Positions 7,710 to 16,965 of a stretch of 64,000 nucleotides of DNA are shown in pieces. Location: NCBI GenBank assembly GCA_945902215.1, contig CAMDML010000003.1:1-64000 (forward strand), read 5' to 3'. The notes beneath the pieces are model-generated. The model saw only the letters and a program-made list of their open reading frames with translations, did no database searches and was not told where the DNA came from. Origin of the DNA: Klebsiella pneumoniae (GTDB lineage Bacteria > Pseudomonadota > Gammaproteobacteria > Pseudomonadales > Pseudohongiellaceae). Positions within the stretch are counted from its first letter, which is position 1, and each line of letters starts with the position of its first letter. Made by a program: the position numbers and the translations under genes.

Positions 7710-9038
7710 CTAACCGCGCGCCTTCAGAATGTTCAAACCCTTCAGTACGTTCAGTGCTTCGTTCAGCTGGTAGTCTTCAACCAGTACTTCTTCAGGTGTT
7801 GGTATAGCCGGCGGCGGCACATATTCAGACACGTCTGCCGGTGTCGCTTCTGTTTCCAGATGCCCGGTCAGATCGGCTTCGCGGTAGGTAGCAAGGCTGT
7901 CCGGAATGCGCGTGACCTGGCCGCGGTCAACGATGATGTCCGGCTCGATTCCGCGCGCCTGAATTGAGCGTCCGCTCGGCGTGTAATACAGGGATGTCGT
8001 GAGTTTGATTGCACGGTCATTGGTGAGCGGCAACACGGTTTGCACGGAGCCCTTACCAAAACTGGTTGTACCCATGATGATGGCACGCTGGTGATCCTGC
8101 AGAGCGCCCGCAACAATTTCCGATGCCGATGCTGAGCCGCCATTGATCAGCACCACAACCGGCACGCCCTTGCTGGGATCGGCCGGCGTTGCTTCAAAGC
8201 GCATGTCAGCATTTTCCACCCGGCCTTCGGTGTAAAGGATCAGGCCTTCGGTGACGAAGGCATCAACAACTTCAACCGCTGCTTGCAGCACGCCACCCGG
8301 GTTGTTGCGCAAATCCAGCACGAGGCCGGTCAGCGGCGTTTCTTTCGCTTGTAAGGTGTCGAGTGCGTCGACCACTTCTGTTCCGGTGTTGGCGGCGAAC
8401 TGGCCGATGCGGATGTAACCGTAACCGGGCTCCATTTCGCGGAAACGGATACTGCGGGCCTGAATGATTTCGCGCGTGACGGTCACTTCAAACGGTTCGG
8501 CCACGCCTTCGCGCAGAATGGTTAGCGTGATCGATGTGCCCGGTTCGCCGCGCAGGAGATCCGAGGTATCGCCGAGCGTGACATCACGTGCGGGCGTGTC
8601 ATCCAGCTTGATGATCAGGTCGCCCGGCTGAATACCGGCGCGCGCGGCGGGCGAGTCGTCCATTGGTGAGATGATCTTGATGAGGCCGTTCTCGATGCTC
8701 ACTTCAACGCCGAGACCGCCAAATTCGCCGGTGGTGTCTTCCTGCAGCGCACTGTAATCGTCGCTGGCAAGATAGGTGGAATGCGGATCAATGTACGCCA
8801 GCATGCCGCGAATCGCATTTTCGATCAGGGTCTTGTCGTCAATCGGCTCTACATAAGATGTGCGGATCTGGTGGAGTACTTGCGCGAAGATGCGTACTTC
8901 TTCAATGGGCAGGGGCAAGTTGGTGTCTGGCGTAGCCGCAGGAATGTCACTAACGGTTTCTTCTGCGGCAAAGATCATACTGCTGCACAGAGTCAGTGCG
9001 GCAATGGCAACAGACAAGAGAGATTTACGGAATTTCAT
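7710..9038 (-). CDS. ctpA: Carboxy-terminal processing protease, S41 family
   Basis: Periplasmic serine protease of 442 residues. It has a signal peptide (about residues 1-24), an N-terminal helical region, a PDZ domain near 100-190, and the S41 domain with the serine in GSASASEI (301-308) and the general-base Lys329 in SFGKG. In Pseudomonas CtpA, with a lipoprotein partner, degrades peptidoglycan hydrolases; that role is inferred here from the gpmI-envC-ctpA order. It converges with hisF with only 14 bp between stops. Confidence 0.92.
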   Translation of the reverse strand: MKFRKSLLSVAIAALTLCSSMIFAAEETVSDIPAATPDTNLPLPIEEVRIFAQVLHQIRTSYVEPIDDKTLIENAIRGMLAYIDPHSTYLASDDYSALQEDTTGEFGGLGVEVSIENGLIKIISPMDDSPAARAGIQPGDLIIKLDDTPARDVTLGDTSDLLRGEPGTSITLTILREGVAEPFEVTVTREIIQARSIRFREMEPGYGYIRIGQFAANTGTEVVDALDTLQAKETPLTGLVLDLRNNPGGVLQAAVEVVDAFVTEGLILYTEGRVENADMRFEATPADPSKGVPVVVLINGGSASASEIVAGALQDHQRAIIMGTTSFGKGSVQTVLPLTNDRAIKLTTSLYYTPSGRSIQARGIEPDIIVDRGQVTRIPDSLATYREADLTGHLETEATPADVSEYVPPPAIPTPEEVLVEDYQLNEALNVLKGLNILKARG

Positions 9039-9083
9039 AAGGTCACCTACGATATTCGGTGTCGGGTACTTTTGGTTGAGAGA

Positions 9084-10217
9084 CTAGCGTGCGATACACC
9101 AGTTGACCGGGTTTTCGGCACGGCCGTTGCGGCGGATTTCGAAATACAGGCTGGGCTCGCGCTGGCCGCCGGTGTTGCCGGCCGCAGCGATCACCTCGCC
9201 GCTAGCCACCCATTCGCCCACTGTTTTAAAGAGTTCCTGATTGTGAGCGTACAAACTCATGTAACCATCCCCATGGTCAATTATCAAGAGCAGCCCGGAG
9301 GTGTTAAACCAATCTGCGAAAATCACGCGGCCGTGATGGATGGCCCGTATATCGGCACCAGCGGTGGCACCAATCGTCACGCCTTCCCAGGTCAGGTCGC
9401 CTAAACTGTGCTTGGTGCCAAACGCATTGATGAGGCTGCCGTTGAGCGGCCAGATCAATTGCCCCTTGCGGTTGGCAAAAGGTTCCCGCTCGGCGTCCAG
9501 CGGGATGTCGGCAAGTGAATTCTGCAGTTCATCCAGCAACAATTCGATTTCGATTTTGTCTCTTTCCAACTGCCGTAGCTCTGCGTCGCGCGACGCGAGA
9601 TCCGCATCAAGCCCGGTAAGTACTTCCTGCCGCTGTAACTGACTGGCTGCCAGGCTCTCCTGCTCCTCAGCCAGGGTCGCTTGCTGTTGTTCGAGCAGGG
9701 CTGCACTTGCGGTAATGGCGTCTGCCACAAGCACTAGTTCTTCCAGGGTGCGGTTGAATGCAGCAATCCGGGCGGCGCGCGCTGCGCTAAAGTAGCGGTA
9801 ATAGCTCACCATGCGTGCCGACCGGCGTGGATCTTCCTGGTTGAGCACAAGTTTCAGATATTCCTCGCTGCCCGTCATCCAGGCGCCTTTGACATATCCT
9901 GCAATGAGGTCCTGTTGCGTACTGCGTTCATGGTCGAGTTGCGCTTGCCGGGCGTGCAATTCTTCCAGCGCAGTTTGTTGCTCTGTGATTGACGCTTGCA
10001 CTGAGTCAATCATACGCAGGTTGGCGAGGATGGCTTTTTCGCTGGTCTGAATGTCGGTCGCTACGGTGCTGCGCTCACTGCGGGTGCCAGCCAGTTCTTG
10101 CTGGACCTTGGCGATGGCGGTATTGATGCGCTCGAGTTCGGCAGGGTCGGCATCGGTCTGCGCGCGCAGCGGCAACGGGCAGATAACTAATAGAAGGAAG
10201 AGTGTGCGTCGAAGCAT
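9084..10217 (-). CDS. envC: EnvC-like murein hydrolase activator
   Basis: Periplasmic activator of division amidases. The 377-residue product has a signal peptide ([20 protein letters not shown]), a long coiled coil (about residues 25-240) and a C-terminal LytM/M23 domain. The metal ligands of active M23 peptidases are missing: the first motif reads EGVTIGATAG instead of H-x3-D, and the final HxH region reads YFEIRR. That fits EnvC, which activates rather than cleaves. The start codon overlaps the gpmI stop (TGATG), so the pair is coupled. Confidence 0.9.
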   Translation of the reverse strand: MLRRTLFLLLVICPLPLRAQTDADPAELERINTAIAKVQQELAGTRSERSTVATDIQTSEKAILANLRMIDSVQASITEQQTALEELHARQAQLDHERSTQQDLIAGYVKGAWMTGSEEYLKLVLNQEDPRRSARMVSYYRYFSAARAARIAAFNRTLEELVLVADAITASAALLEQQQATLAEEQESLAASQLQRQEVLTGLDADLASRDAELRQLERDKIEIELLLDELQNSLADIPLDAEREPFANRKGQLIWPLNGSLINAFGTKHSLGDLTWEGVTIGATAGADIRAIHHGRVIFADWFNTSGLLLIIDHGDGYMSLYAHNQELFKTVGEWVASGEVIAAAGNTGGQREPSLYFEIRRNGRAENPVNWCIAR

Positions 10218-11764
10218 CACGCGGGGCGAACGAGCGAGTGGCCGCTCATTTCTGCCGGCTGTGGCACGTTCATCAGCTGCAACAGCGTTGGCGCCACGTC
10301 GCACAGCGAGCCATTGTTCGCCAGACGCAGTTTCTGCTTGCCAACGTACACCAGCGGCACCGGCCCGTTGGTATGCGAGGTCAGCGGCTGGCCGTTCGTC
10401 TCGTCGAGCATCTGTTCCACGTTGCCGTGATCGGCCGTGATCAAACATTGGCCGTCCACGGCGAGCAGGGCCTCGGTGATGCGCCCCATGCAGGTGTCGA
10501 GCACTTCGACAGCCTTGATTGCGGCATCCAGCATGCCGGTATGGCCCACCATGTCACCGTTGGCGAAATTGCAGATAATGACATCGTATGCGCGGTTGCG
10601 GATAGCGGCCACCAGCTTATCAGCGACTTCGATGGCGCTCATTTCGGGTTTCAGATCGTAAGTGTCCACTTGCGGCGAAGGCACCAGAATACGGGCTTCG
10701 CCGGGATATTCTTGTTCGCGGCCACCACTGAAGAAGAAGGTGACATGCGCGTATTTTTCGGTTTCGGCGATGCGCAGCTGGGTACGGCCAAGCCCGGAAA
10801 TATATTCGCCCAGACAGTTGGCGAGATTTTCCGGCCCGAAGGCATGGGGTGCATTGAGCGCCGCGGAGTATTCAGTCAGTGTGGCAAAGCGGCTGAGCTT
10901 CGGCAGTGTGCCGCGCGCAAAACCGGTGAAGTCGGGGTCGACGAAGGCCTGACTCAATTCACGGGCGCGATCAGCGCGGAAGTTCATGAACACTACCGCA
11001 TCGCCATCTTGCATCACGGTTGCCTTGCCTTGCGCGTTGCAGATCACGGTGGGCACGACGAATTCATCGTTCTCCTCGCGGCTGTAAGCTGCAACCAATG
11101 CGCTGACAGCATCGCGCGCCTGATATTGTGCGCGGCCGTGGCATATTGCTTCGAAGGCTTTCTGGACACGATCCCAGCGCTGGTCGCGGTCCATGCCGAA
11201 GTAACGGCCGCCGACCGTGGCAATATGCCCGCATTGGGATGCGGCAAATTTTTCGCTGAATTTTTGCAGTGTGCTTTCCGCACTGCGCGGGGGTGTATCG
11301 CGGCCGTCGAGCAGCGCATGCAGGCGGATTTTCTTGCAGCCCTTGCGCGCAGCGAGATCGATCATGGCGGCGATCTGGTCTTCATGGCTGTGAATGCCGC
11401 CGTCTGACAACAAGCCCATGATGTGCAGTTGGCTGTGGTGTTGCAGTGCCTGATCCACCGCCGCGTTCAGCACGGGGTTGTTGAAGAAGTCACCATCACT
11501 GATCGCCTTGTTGATGCGAGTCAGACTCTGGTACACAACACGCCCGGCACCAAGGTTCATGTGGCCCACTTCCGAGTTGCCCATTTGTCCGTCAGGCAGG
11601 CCGACCCTCATGCCGGAGGTGTGGATCAATGTATGCGGGCAGCGTGTAAGCAGCTGGTTCCAGACCGGCGTTGTGGCGAGAGCGATGGCATTGTGGTCGC
11701 TAGCATCGCGATGGCCCCAGCCGTCAAGGATCAGCAGCAGGGTGGGTCCGGGTGCAGAGGTCAT
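10217..11764 (-). CDS. gpmI: 2,3-bisphosphoglycerate-independent phosphoglycerate mutase
   Basis: Interconverts 3- and 2-phosphoglycerate in glycolysis and gluconeogenesis using two Mn2+ ions. The 515-residue product has metal-binding Asp14 in LILDGWG and the phosphoserine nucleophile Ser64 in [15 protein letters not shown], plus [11 protein letters not shown] and TADHGN near the C-terminus. Full length for the family. It is the first gene of gpmI-envC-ctpA. Its upstream region holds an imperfect 12-bp direct repeat (AAAGTAAT at 11777 and 11789). Confidence 0.97.
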   Translation of the reverse strand: MTSAPGPTLLLILDGWGHRDASDHNAIALATTPVWNQLLTRCPHTLIHTSGMRVGLPDGQMGNSEVGHMNLGAGRVVYQSLTRINKAISDGDFFNNPVLNAAVDQALQHHSQLHIMGLLSDGGIHSHEDQIAAMIDLAARKGCKKIRLHALLDGRDTPPRSAESTLQKFSEKFAASQCGHIATVGGRYFGMDRDQRWDRVQKAFEAICHGRAQYQARDAVSALVAAYSREENDEFVVPTVICNAQGKATVMQDGDAVVFMNFRADRARELSQAFVDPDFTGFARGTLPKLSRFATLTEYSAALNAPHAFGPENLANCLGEYISGLGRTQLRIAETEKYAHVTFFFSGGREQEYPGEARILVPSPQVDTYDLKPEMSAIEVADKLVAAIRNRAYDVIICNFANGDMVGHTGMLDAAIKAVEVLDTCMGRITEALLAVDGQCLITADHGNVEQMLDETNGQPLTSHTNGPVPLVYVGKQKLRLANNGSLCDVAPTLLQLMNVPQPAEMSGHSLVRPA

Positions 11765-11853
11765 GAATTAAGCCGTAAAGTAATGAGCAAAGTAATAAAG
11801 AGAAATGGAGAATCCGAACCCGAATGTTAGCAAGGCAAGGGGCCTGCCCACCA

Positions 11854-11882
11854 CTGACATCTCCGGAGAGGCTGTGTATACT
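11854..11882 (+). promoter_or_regulatory. Sigma-70 promoter of the rhodanese-secB unit
   Basis: CTGACA at 11854-11859 and TATACT at 11877-11882 are separated by 17 bp, a close match to the consensus. It points at the rhodanese gene 60 bp downstream and away from gpmI. Confidence 0.7.
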
Positions 11883-11942
11883 GCCGCGCTCCTTCGGCGG
11901 CCCCGCCCATGAAGGTCAACGCCACCCTACGAATCCTCCAGC

Positions 11943-12356
11943 ATGGCCCGCTTCCTCGAATTCCTCGTCAATCACTGGATATTGTCCACTATCTGGCTTG
12001 CGCTGTTCACCGCGCTTGTCATTTATCTGAACTCCAAATCGGGCAAGAGCATTAGTCCGCACCAAGCCATTCTGTTGATCAACAAGCAAGATGGCGTATT
12101 CCTGGATATCCGTGAGCGCAAGGATTTCGAGAGGGGCCACATTGTTGATGCGATCAATATTCCCTTGGCCAAGTTGCACGAACGGATTGTGGAGCTCGAC
12201 AAGAAAAAAGAACTGCCCATCGTCGTGGTGTGCAACATGGGGCAGCAGTCGGGCGATGCAGTGAAAGCACTGGAAGCCAAGGGTTTCACCAGCGTCAGCA
12301 GGATGGCCGGCGGCATGAGCGAGTGGCTGACCTCGAGTCTGCCTGTTGTGAAATAG
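11943..12356 (+). CDS. yibN: Membrane-anchored rhodanese-like protein YibN
   Basis: A 137-residue protein with one N-terminal membrane segment (about residues 10-29) and a rhodanese domain. The loop VVCNMGQQSG contains the candidate persulfide-forming Cys97, so the domain may be active. It sits between gpmI and secB as in many Gammaproteobacteria, where a glutaredoxin gene usually follows it; that gene is absent here. Its physiological substrate is unknown. Confidence 0.85.
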   Translation: MARFLEFLVNHWILSTIWLALFTALVIYLNSKSGKSISPHQAILLINKQDGVFLDIRERKDFERGHIVDAINIPLAKLHERIVELDKKKELPIVVVCNMGQQSGDAVKALEAKGFTSVSRMAGGMSEWLTSSLPVVK

Positions 12357-12451
12357 CGTTTTGAGCCGCGTTTTTCAAGGTAAAGCAGCAGATCAACATT
12401 TCAATCGCATGTTTTCAATACAGTTTCAACTACACGATAGACAGGTGACAC

Positions 12452-12955
12452 ATGGCAGAGAATGACCAAGTCGCGGGCCAACCCGTCGCGCAGACCAATA
12501 CTTCCGAAACCAAATTCGGCGTGCAGCGCATTTACCTCAAGGATGCTTCGTTTGAAGCACCAGATTCGCCGGAATCGTTCCGCCGCGCGTACAGCCCGCA
12601 GGTCAGTTTTTCCATCAACAGCCGCAGCAAGAAATTGGATGGCAACCTTTTTGAAGTGGTGTTGCGCCTGACGGCTGATGTGAAACAGGAAGACAAGACG
12701 GTGTTCCTTGTGGAAGTACAGCAGGCCGGCATTTTCGAGATCGCGGGTCTTGAGGGTGAGCGTCTGGAACAGGCACTTACCATCACCTGCCCAACCGTAC
12801 TGTTTCCCTACGGCCGCGAGGCTATCGACGCGCTGGTGATCAAGGGCAGTTTCCCGGCCCTGATGCTGGCTCCGATCAATTTCGAGGCTGTATACGTTCA
12901 AGCCAAGCGCACTCAAGCCGAAAAAGCCGCCTCCGCTGGCGCGCCACTGAATTGA
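12452..12955 (+). CDS. secB: Protein-export chaperone SecB
   Basis: Tetrameric cytosolic chaperone that holds presecretory proteins unfolded and hands them to SecA. The 167-residue product shows family blocks FGVQRIYLKDASFEAP and FEVVLRLTA, and the C-terminal CPTVLFPYGREAIDALVIKG-like region. Length is normal. AGGTGA precedes the ATG. It probably shares the promoter of the rhodanese gene 95 bp upstream. Confidence 0.97.
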   Translation: MAENDQVAGQPVAQTNTSETKFGVQRIYLKDASFEAPDSPESFRRAYSPQVSFSINSRSKKLDGNLFEVVLRLTADVKQEDKTVFLVEVQQAGIFEIAGLEGERLEQALTITCPTVLFPYGREAIDALVIKGSFPALMLAPINFEAVYVQAKRTQAEKAASAGAPLN

Positions 12956-13008
12956 TCTCTTATGGAATGGGGTTTGCGCCAGCTGCGGCGGGCTAAAGCC
13001 GGTAATCC

Positions 13009-13476
13009 CTACCTAGGCTTGGCGACAAAGCCTAACTGTCGCCAGGCTTCATAGACCACCACAGCCACTGCATTTGACAGGTTCAGGCTGCGGTTGTGCA
13101 CTTGCATAGGCAGGGTCACGATGGCGCTAACAGCCGGGGCCTCGCGCACTTCATCGGGCAATCCGCGCGATTCTGGTCCGAAGAGCAGATAATCTCCCGC
13201 CATATAAGCCACTTCCGTGTACCGGGTACTGCCCTTGGTGCTCAGGGCAAACAGTCGCTCTGGTTGGCGTTCCTGCAGGAAAACCTCCCAACTTTCATGC
13301 ACTTGTAGCGTTGCGTACTCGTGATAATCCAGCCCTGCCCGGCGTAATTGTTTGTCATCCAGATTGAAACCCAAGGGCTGGATCAGGTGGAGCTCGCAGC
13401 CAGCATTGCTGGCTAAGCGGATGATGTTCCCGGTATTGGGTGGTATTTCGGGTTGAAACAGCACTATATTAAACAT
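13009..13476 (-). CDS. trmL: tRNA (cytidine/uridine-34 2'-O)-methyltransferase TrmL
   Basis: SPOUT-class enzyme that methylates the ribose of the wobble base of two tRNA-Leu isoacceptors. The 155-residue product begins MFNIVLFQPEIPPNTGNI and has the knot motifs LLFGPESRGLP and NLSNAVAVVVYEAW. It lies convergent with secB; in E. coli the pair is separated by gpsA, which is absent here as in Pseudomonas. Confidence 0.95.
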   Translation of the reverse strand: MFNIVLFQPEIPPNTGNIIRLASNAGCELHLIQPLGFNLDDKQLRRAGLDYHEYATLQVHESWEVFLQERQPERLFALSTKGSTRYTEVAYMAGDYLLFGPESRGLPDEVREAPAVSAIVTLPMQVHNRSLNLSNAVAVVVYEAWRQLGFVAKPR

Positions 13477-13694
13477 AAAAATACTTTGTAAAATAACAAG
13501 ATACAGCTTGAATTTATTTTAGTTTCGAGATAAAACATGTATCCGGGTCACCAAAAGGTGATAAAGGGCGCATTCGGGCCACACTGCAGCCACAAGGGGA
13601 GGTTCTCCCATGTATATGCGGGATTCGCCCCCCTAGAATTCGCAGCCTGACCCATTTGTCGCTGAATTCAGCACATAGCCGGAGTATTGAGACC

Positions 13695-14180
13695 TTGTTT
13701 GGCTTGTTCAACAAGAAAAAAGGGAAGCCCGGCCTGCTCGGGGTCTCCCTGATTGACAAGGAACTGGCCCTGGCTCACATCGTCACCGAGGTCGGCCAAC
13801 CAGTTATGCACCTGTGTGAACACCAGCCTGTGGCATCGCTTCAGGACGCAGCGAAGCTGTTGACCGAAAAGGTTCAGTCACTGGGCCTAGAACAAGTTCG
13901 CTGCAATTTCGTCCTCGCCCCCGATGACTATAGCCTTCTTCTGGTCGAAGCGCCCGCCGTAGAAAAGGCCGAACTCGCATCTGCCGCCAAATGGAAGATC
14001 AAGGACATGATCGACAAGCCGCTGGATCAGCTTGCCGTCACGGTGTTTCCGGTACCGGCCGATGCCTATCGCAACCAGCGCGACATGCTCTACGTGGTAG
14101 CCGCCGACCGCAAATGCGCTTTTTGCAATCAAAAAGTGGCTGAGATGCCTCAGCTTTCACTGTCTTCCTCTTCTTCGTGA
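13695..14180 (+). pseudogene. mshI: Truncated relic of an MSHA-biogenesis MshI-like gene
   Basis: The reading frame (161 codons from a TTG with GGAG ten bases upstream) resembles the N-terminal half of MshI-type, PilM-related pilus-biogenesis proteins: GLFNKKKGKPGLLGVSL, then LAPDDYSLLLVEAPAVEKAEL and AAKWKIKDMIDKPLDQ. Homologues are around 300 residues. Here similarity stops near VVAADRK and the last residues (LSLSSSSS) are antisense to the acidic tail of glnG, with which it overlaps by 31 bp tail to tail. A deletion joining the gene to the end of glnG is the simplest explanation. The family call is from remembered motifs and is moderately sure. Confidence 0.6.
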
Positions 14181-15583
14181 CCGTTCGATTCCATTCCCAA
14201 TTCCTTGATCTTGCGGGTCAGCGTATTGCGGCCCCACCCGAGCAGTTCAGAGGCATCGCGTTTGCGGCCGCCGCTATGCTTGAGGGCAACTTCGATCATG
14301 CATTTTTCGAAGATCGGGGTAGCTTGTTGCAGGATGCCGGTGTGGCCGAGGCTCAGTTCCTGGTCTGCCCAGTGCTTGAGGTTCTGGACCCAGTTGCCTG
14401 CTATGGGGTTTTCACCGCCCGGTTTGAGAAACTCTTCGGGCAGGTCGTTGATAAAGATTTCACGACCTGAGGCCATTACCGTAATCCAGCTGCAGAAGTT
14501 TTCCAGCTGACGGACGTTGCCTGGCCAGGGCAAGTTGGTGAGGAACTTGCTGGTTTCGGGACGCAGGATCTTCTTCTCCACCCCCATCTGTTGCGCAGCT
14601 TTGCGCAGGAAATGTTCGCACAAGGCCGGGATGTCTTCGCGACGGTCGGTCAGGCGCGGCAGGTGGATCGGAATTACATTGAGGCGATGGAACAAATCCT
14701 CGCGGAACAAATGCTCCTTCACACGTGCTTCAAGGTTCTGGTGGGTAGCGGCAATGATCCGCACATCGGACTTGATGGGGCTGAGGCCGCCCACCCGATA
14801 GAACTCGCCGTCAGACAACACGCGCAACAGGCGCGTTTGGGTTTCCATTGGCATATCGCCGATTTCATCAAGAAACAGCGTGCCGCCGTGAGCCTGCTCG
14901 AAGCGGCCAACTCGTGTGTGTGTAGCGCCGGTGAAAGCCCCTTTTTCATGACCAAAGAGTTCGGACTCGATAAGATCCTTCGGAATCGCGGCAACGTTCA
15001 GCGGCACATAGGGCTTGTCAGCGCGCGGGCTGTGTCTATGCAGCGCCTGCGCGACCAGTTCTTTACCGGTACCGGATTCACCTTTGATCAGTACCGTAAT
15101 GTTGGAGTGCGCGAGACGACCAATTGCGCGGAACACTTCCTGCATTGACGGGGCTTCGCCAATGATTTCCTTGGGTTCCGCCGGCGGCAACGTTTGTACT
15201 TCGCCTTTGGCTTCTTTGCCGTGCTTGACAGCGCGCGCAGCTACAGCCACGGCTTCATTGACATCGAAGGGTTTGGGCAGGTATTCGAAGGCGCCGCGCT
15301 TGTAGGATTTCACTGCGCTGCTCAGGTCCGAATGCGCAGTCATGATGATTACCGGTAACTTTGGGTAGGCTTCCTGTACTTCCACTAGCACTTCAAGGCC
15401 GTCGGAGCCGGGCATGCGGATGTCGCTAATAATGGCGTCTGGCTGCGTGATTTTCAGCCGCGCCAGCATGGCATCGCCGCTGTCGAAGCTTTCGCTGATG
15501 AATCCGGCTTTTTCGAAGGATTTCTCCAGTACCCAGCGGATCGAGCGATCGTCGTCCACTATCCAGATCAGGTCCTTGGTCAT
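14150..15583 (-). CDS. glnG: Nitrogen regulator NtrC (sigma-54 activator)
   Basis: Response regulator that activates sigma-54 promoters under nitrogen limitation. In the 477-residue product the receiver domain carries the phosphoacceptor Asp54 (IISDIRMPG). The AAA+ domain has Walker A GESGTGKE (168-175), the sigma-54 contact loop GAFTGA (215-220) and Walker B TLFLDEIGD. A Fis-type helix-turn-helix lies near the C-terminus (RDASELLGWGRNTLTRKIKE). It overlaps glnL by four bases (ATGA). The last residues are unusually acidic. Confidence 0.97.
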   Translation of the reverse strand: MTKDLIWIVDDDRSIRWVLEKSFEKAGFISESFDSGDAMLARLKITQPDAIISDIRMPGSDGLEVLVEVQEAYPKLPVIIMTAHSDLSSAVKSYKRGAFEYLPKPFDVNEAVAVAARAVKHGKEAKGEVQTLPPAEPKEIIGEAPSMQEVFRAIGRLAHSNITVLIKGESGTGKELVAQALHRHSPRADKPYVPLNVAAIPKDLIESELFGHEKGAFTGATHTRVGRFEQAHGGTLFLDEIGDMPMETQTRLLRVLSDGEFYRVGGLSPIKSDVRIIAATHQNLEARVKEHLFREDLFHRLNVIPIHLPRLTDRREDIPALCEHFLRKAAQQMGVEKKILRPETSKFLTNLPWPGNVRQLENFCSWITVMASGREIFINDLPEEFLKPGGENPIAGNWVQNLKHWADQELSLGHTGILQQATPIFEKCMIEVALKHSGGRKRDASELLGWGRNTLTRKIKELGMESNGHEEEEDSES

Positions 15584-16719
15584 GAGTCATTACCTTCTAT
15601 AGGAGGATCAGAATTCAGGGGTATGGATAGAATGAAGCGGGTCAGGCCTTCCCGACTTTCGCATTCAATGAGGCCGTTATGGTTCTTCAGTATGTTCTGT
15701 GCAATTGAGAGGCCAAGTCCGGTGCCTTCCGCCCTGCCGCTGATCAGCGGGTAGAAAATGTTGTCAATTATCTCGGGCGCGACCCCTGGGCCGTTGTCGA
15801 TGATCTCTACACGGGCTACGATTTTGTAGGTTACATGTCCAATCGTGGCATGGCTGACAGCACGGGTGCGCAGGGTAATTTCCGGCTTGCGGCCGTTTTT
15901 AAATTTGTTCTCGGTCAGCGCCTGCATCGCATTGCGGACGATGTTCAGTACGGCTTGAATCAGCTGTTCGAGATCGCCGGTGATTTCCGGAAGGCTCGGA
16001 TCGTAGTCGCGAATGATCCTGATGGCGCCCTGCGTTTCTGCTTCCACCAGGTTGCGCACACGCTCCAATACTTCATGCACGTTGAGTTTGCGAATGTCTG
16101 GCTTCTTGTAATGGCCGGTCAAGCGATCCACGAGATTCACTAGACGGTCGGCTTCTTCAATGATGACGTTGGTGTAGTCCTGCAATTGCGAATTGGGCAG
16201 CTCGCTGGCAAGCAACTGCGCAGCACCACGGATGCCGCCCAGCGGATTCTTGATTTCATGGCTGAGCCCACGAATCATTTCAATGGTGGTTTCGTGCCGG
16301 GAAATGATCGATTCCTTGCGGGTAATGGACCAAGTGCGGTTCAGCTCTTGCAGCTCCACCAGATAAAACATCTCGCTCAGGTGACTTACCGACGAAATCG
16401 AGAAGTCGACCATGACCCGATTGTTGTTGGCCAGGATCAACTCCACCTTGCGGGTGACGATCGTGGTGCCGTTCTTCTTCACTGCCGCCAATCCCTGCAG
16501 GAGTTCTTCCGGGTTGCGCAACAACTCGGTGATCCGGGCCGTGCGTGAATGGCGCTGGCTGGTCTCCAGCAGCGCTTCTGCAGACGGGTTCATGTGGTAG
16601 AAGCAATAGTGGTGGTCCAGCACCACCACGGCGGTGATCAGGTTATCGAGCAGGCTGGTATTGAAGCTTTCGGTGTTCACTGGCGCGAAGAACCTGGCTT
16701 TTTCGAGAGCAGTATCCAT
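15580..16719 (-). CDS. glnL: Nitrogen sensor histidine kinase NtrB
   Basis: Cytosolic kinase/phosphatase that sets the phosphorylation of NtrC in response to PII. The 379-residue product has an N-terminal PAS domain (about 20-125), the phosphoacceptor His154 in GLSHEIKNPLGG, and an ATPase domain with the N box VLNIVRNAMQAL and G boxes DNGPGVAP and GTGLGLSIAQ. I chose the ATG at 16719 (MDTALEKARFF); upstream frames would add 18 unconserved residues. A strong NtrC-like site lies about 130 bp upstream. Confidence 0.95.
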   Translation of the reverse strand: MDTALEKARFFAPVNTESFNTSLLDNLITAVVVLDHHYCFYHMNPSAEALLETSQRHSRTARITELLRNPEELLQGLAAVKKNGTTIVTRKVELILANNNRVMVDFSISSVSHLSEMFYLVELQELNRTWSITRKESIISRHETTIEMIRGLSHEIKNPLGGIRGAAQLLASELPNSQLQDYTNVIIEEADRLVNLVDRLTGHYKKPDIRKLNVHEVLERVRNLVEAETQGAIRIIRDYDPSLPEITGDLEQLIQAVLNIVRNAMQALTENKFKNGRKPEITLRTRAVSHATIGHVTYKIVARVEIIDNGPGVAPEIIDNIFYPLISGRAEGTGLGLSIAQNILKNHNGLIECESREGLTRFILSIPLNSDPPIEGNDS

Positions 16720-16843
16720 CCCTGCGTATCCAACAAATCGGGTAAATTGTGCGATGCAATTACTGCACCACAACTGACCCTTTCGGAACGGCTTGATAAT
16801 ACATGGAGAATTGACGACCAGCTTATCAGGGCCCTACCTGCAA

Positions 16844-16860
16844 TGCACCAAATTAGTGCG
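16844..16860. promoter_or_regulatory. Probable NtrC-binding site upstream of glnL
   Basis: TGCACC-AAATT-AGTGCG matches the NtrC dyad TGCACC-N5-GGTGCA at 10 of 12 positions. It lies between the glnA terminator and glnL, the place where NtrC binds to control glnL in enterobacteria. Confidence 0.65.
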
Positions 16861-16890
16861 CATTATGGCGAGAGGCGACTTTCGCTGCAC

Positions 16891-16918
16891 AAAAAAAGCC
16901 CGCCGGATGGCGGGCTTT
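16891..16918 (-). terminator. Intrinsic terminator of glnA
   Basis: On the minus strand AGCCCGCC-loop-GGCGGGCT is an 8-bp perfect stem with a 4-nt loop, followed by a run of seven T. It sits 48 bp after the glnA stop and separates glnA from glnL. Confidence 0.9.
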
Positions 16919-16965
16919 GGGGTTTGGCAGGAGACATGCCCTTGGGGGGCTGTCTCCATTCAAGC

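Noticed and set aside
9084-10217. EnvC-like protein as an active M23 peptidase
   Set aside because: The metal-binding histidines and aspartate of active enzymes are missing, so an activator role is preferred.
10202-11407. Open frame of 401 codons on the plus strand opposite gpmI
   Set aside because: It is the shadow of gpmI, whose motifs are intact; the translation shows no family features.
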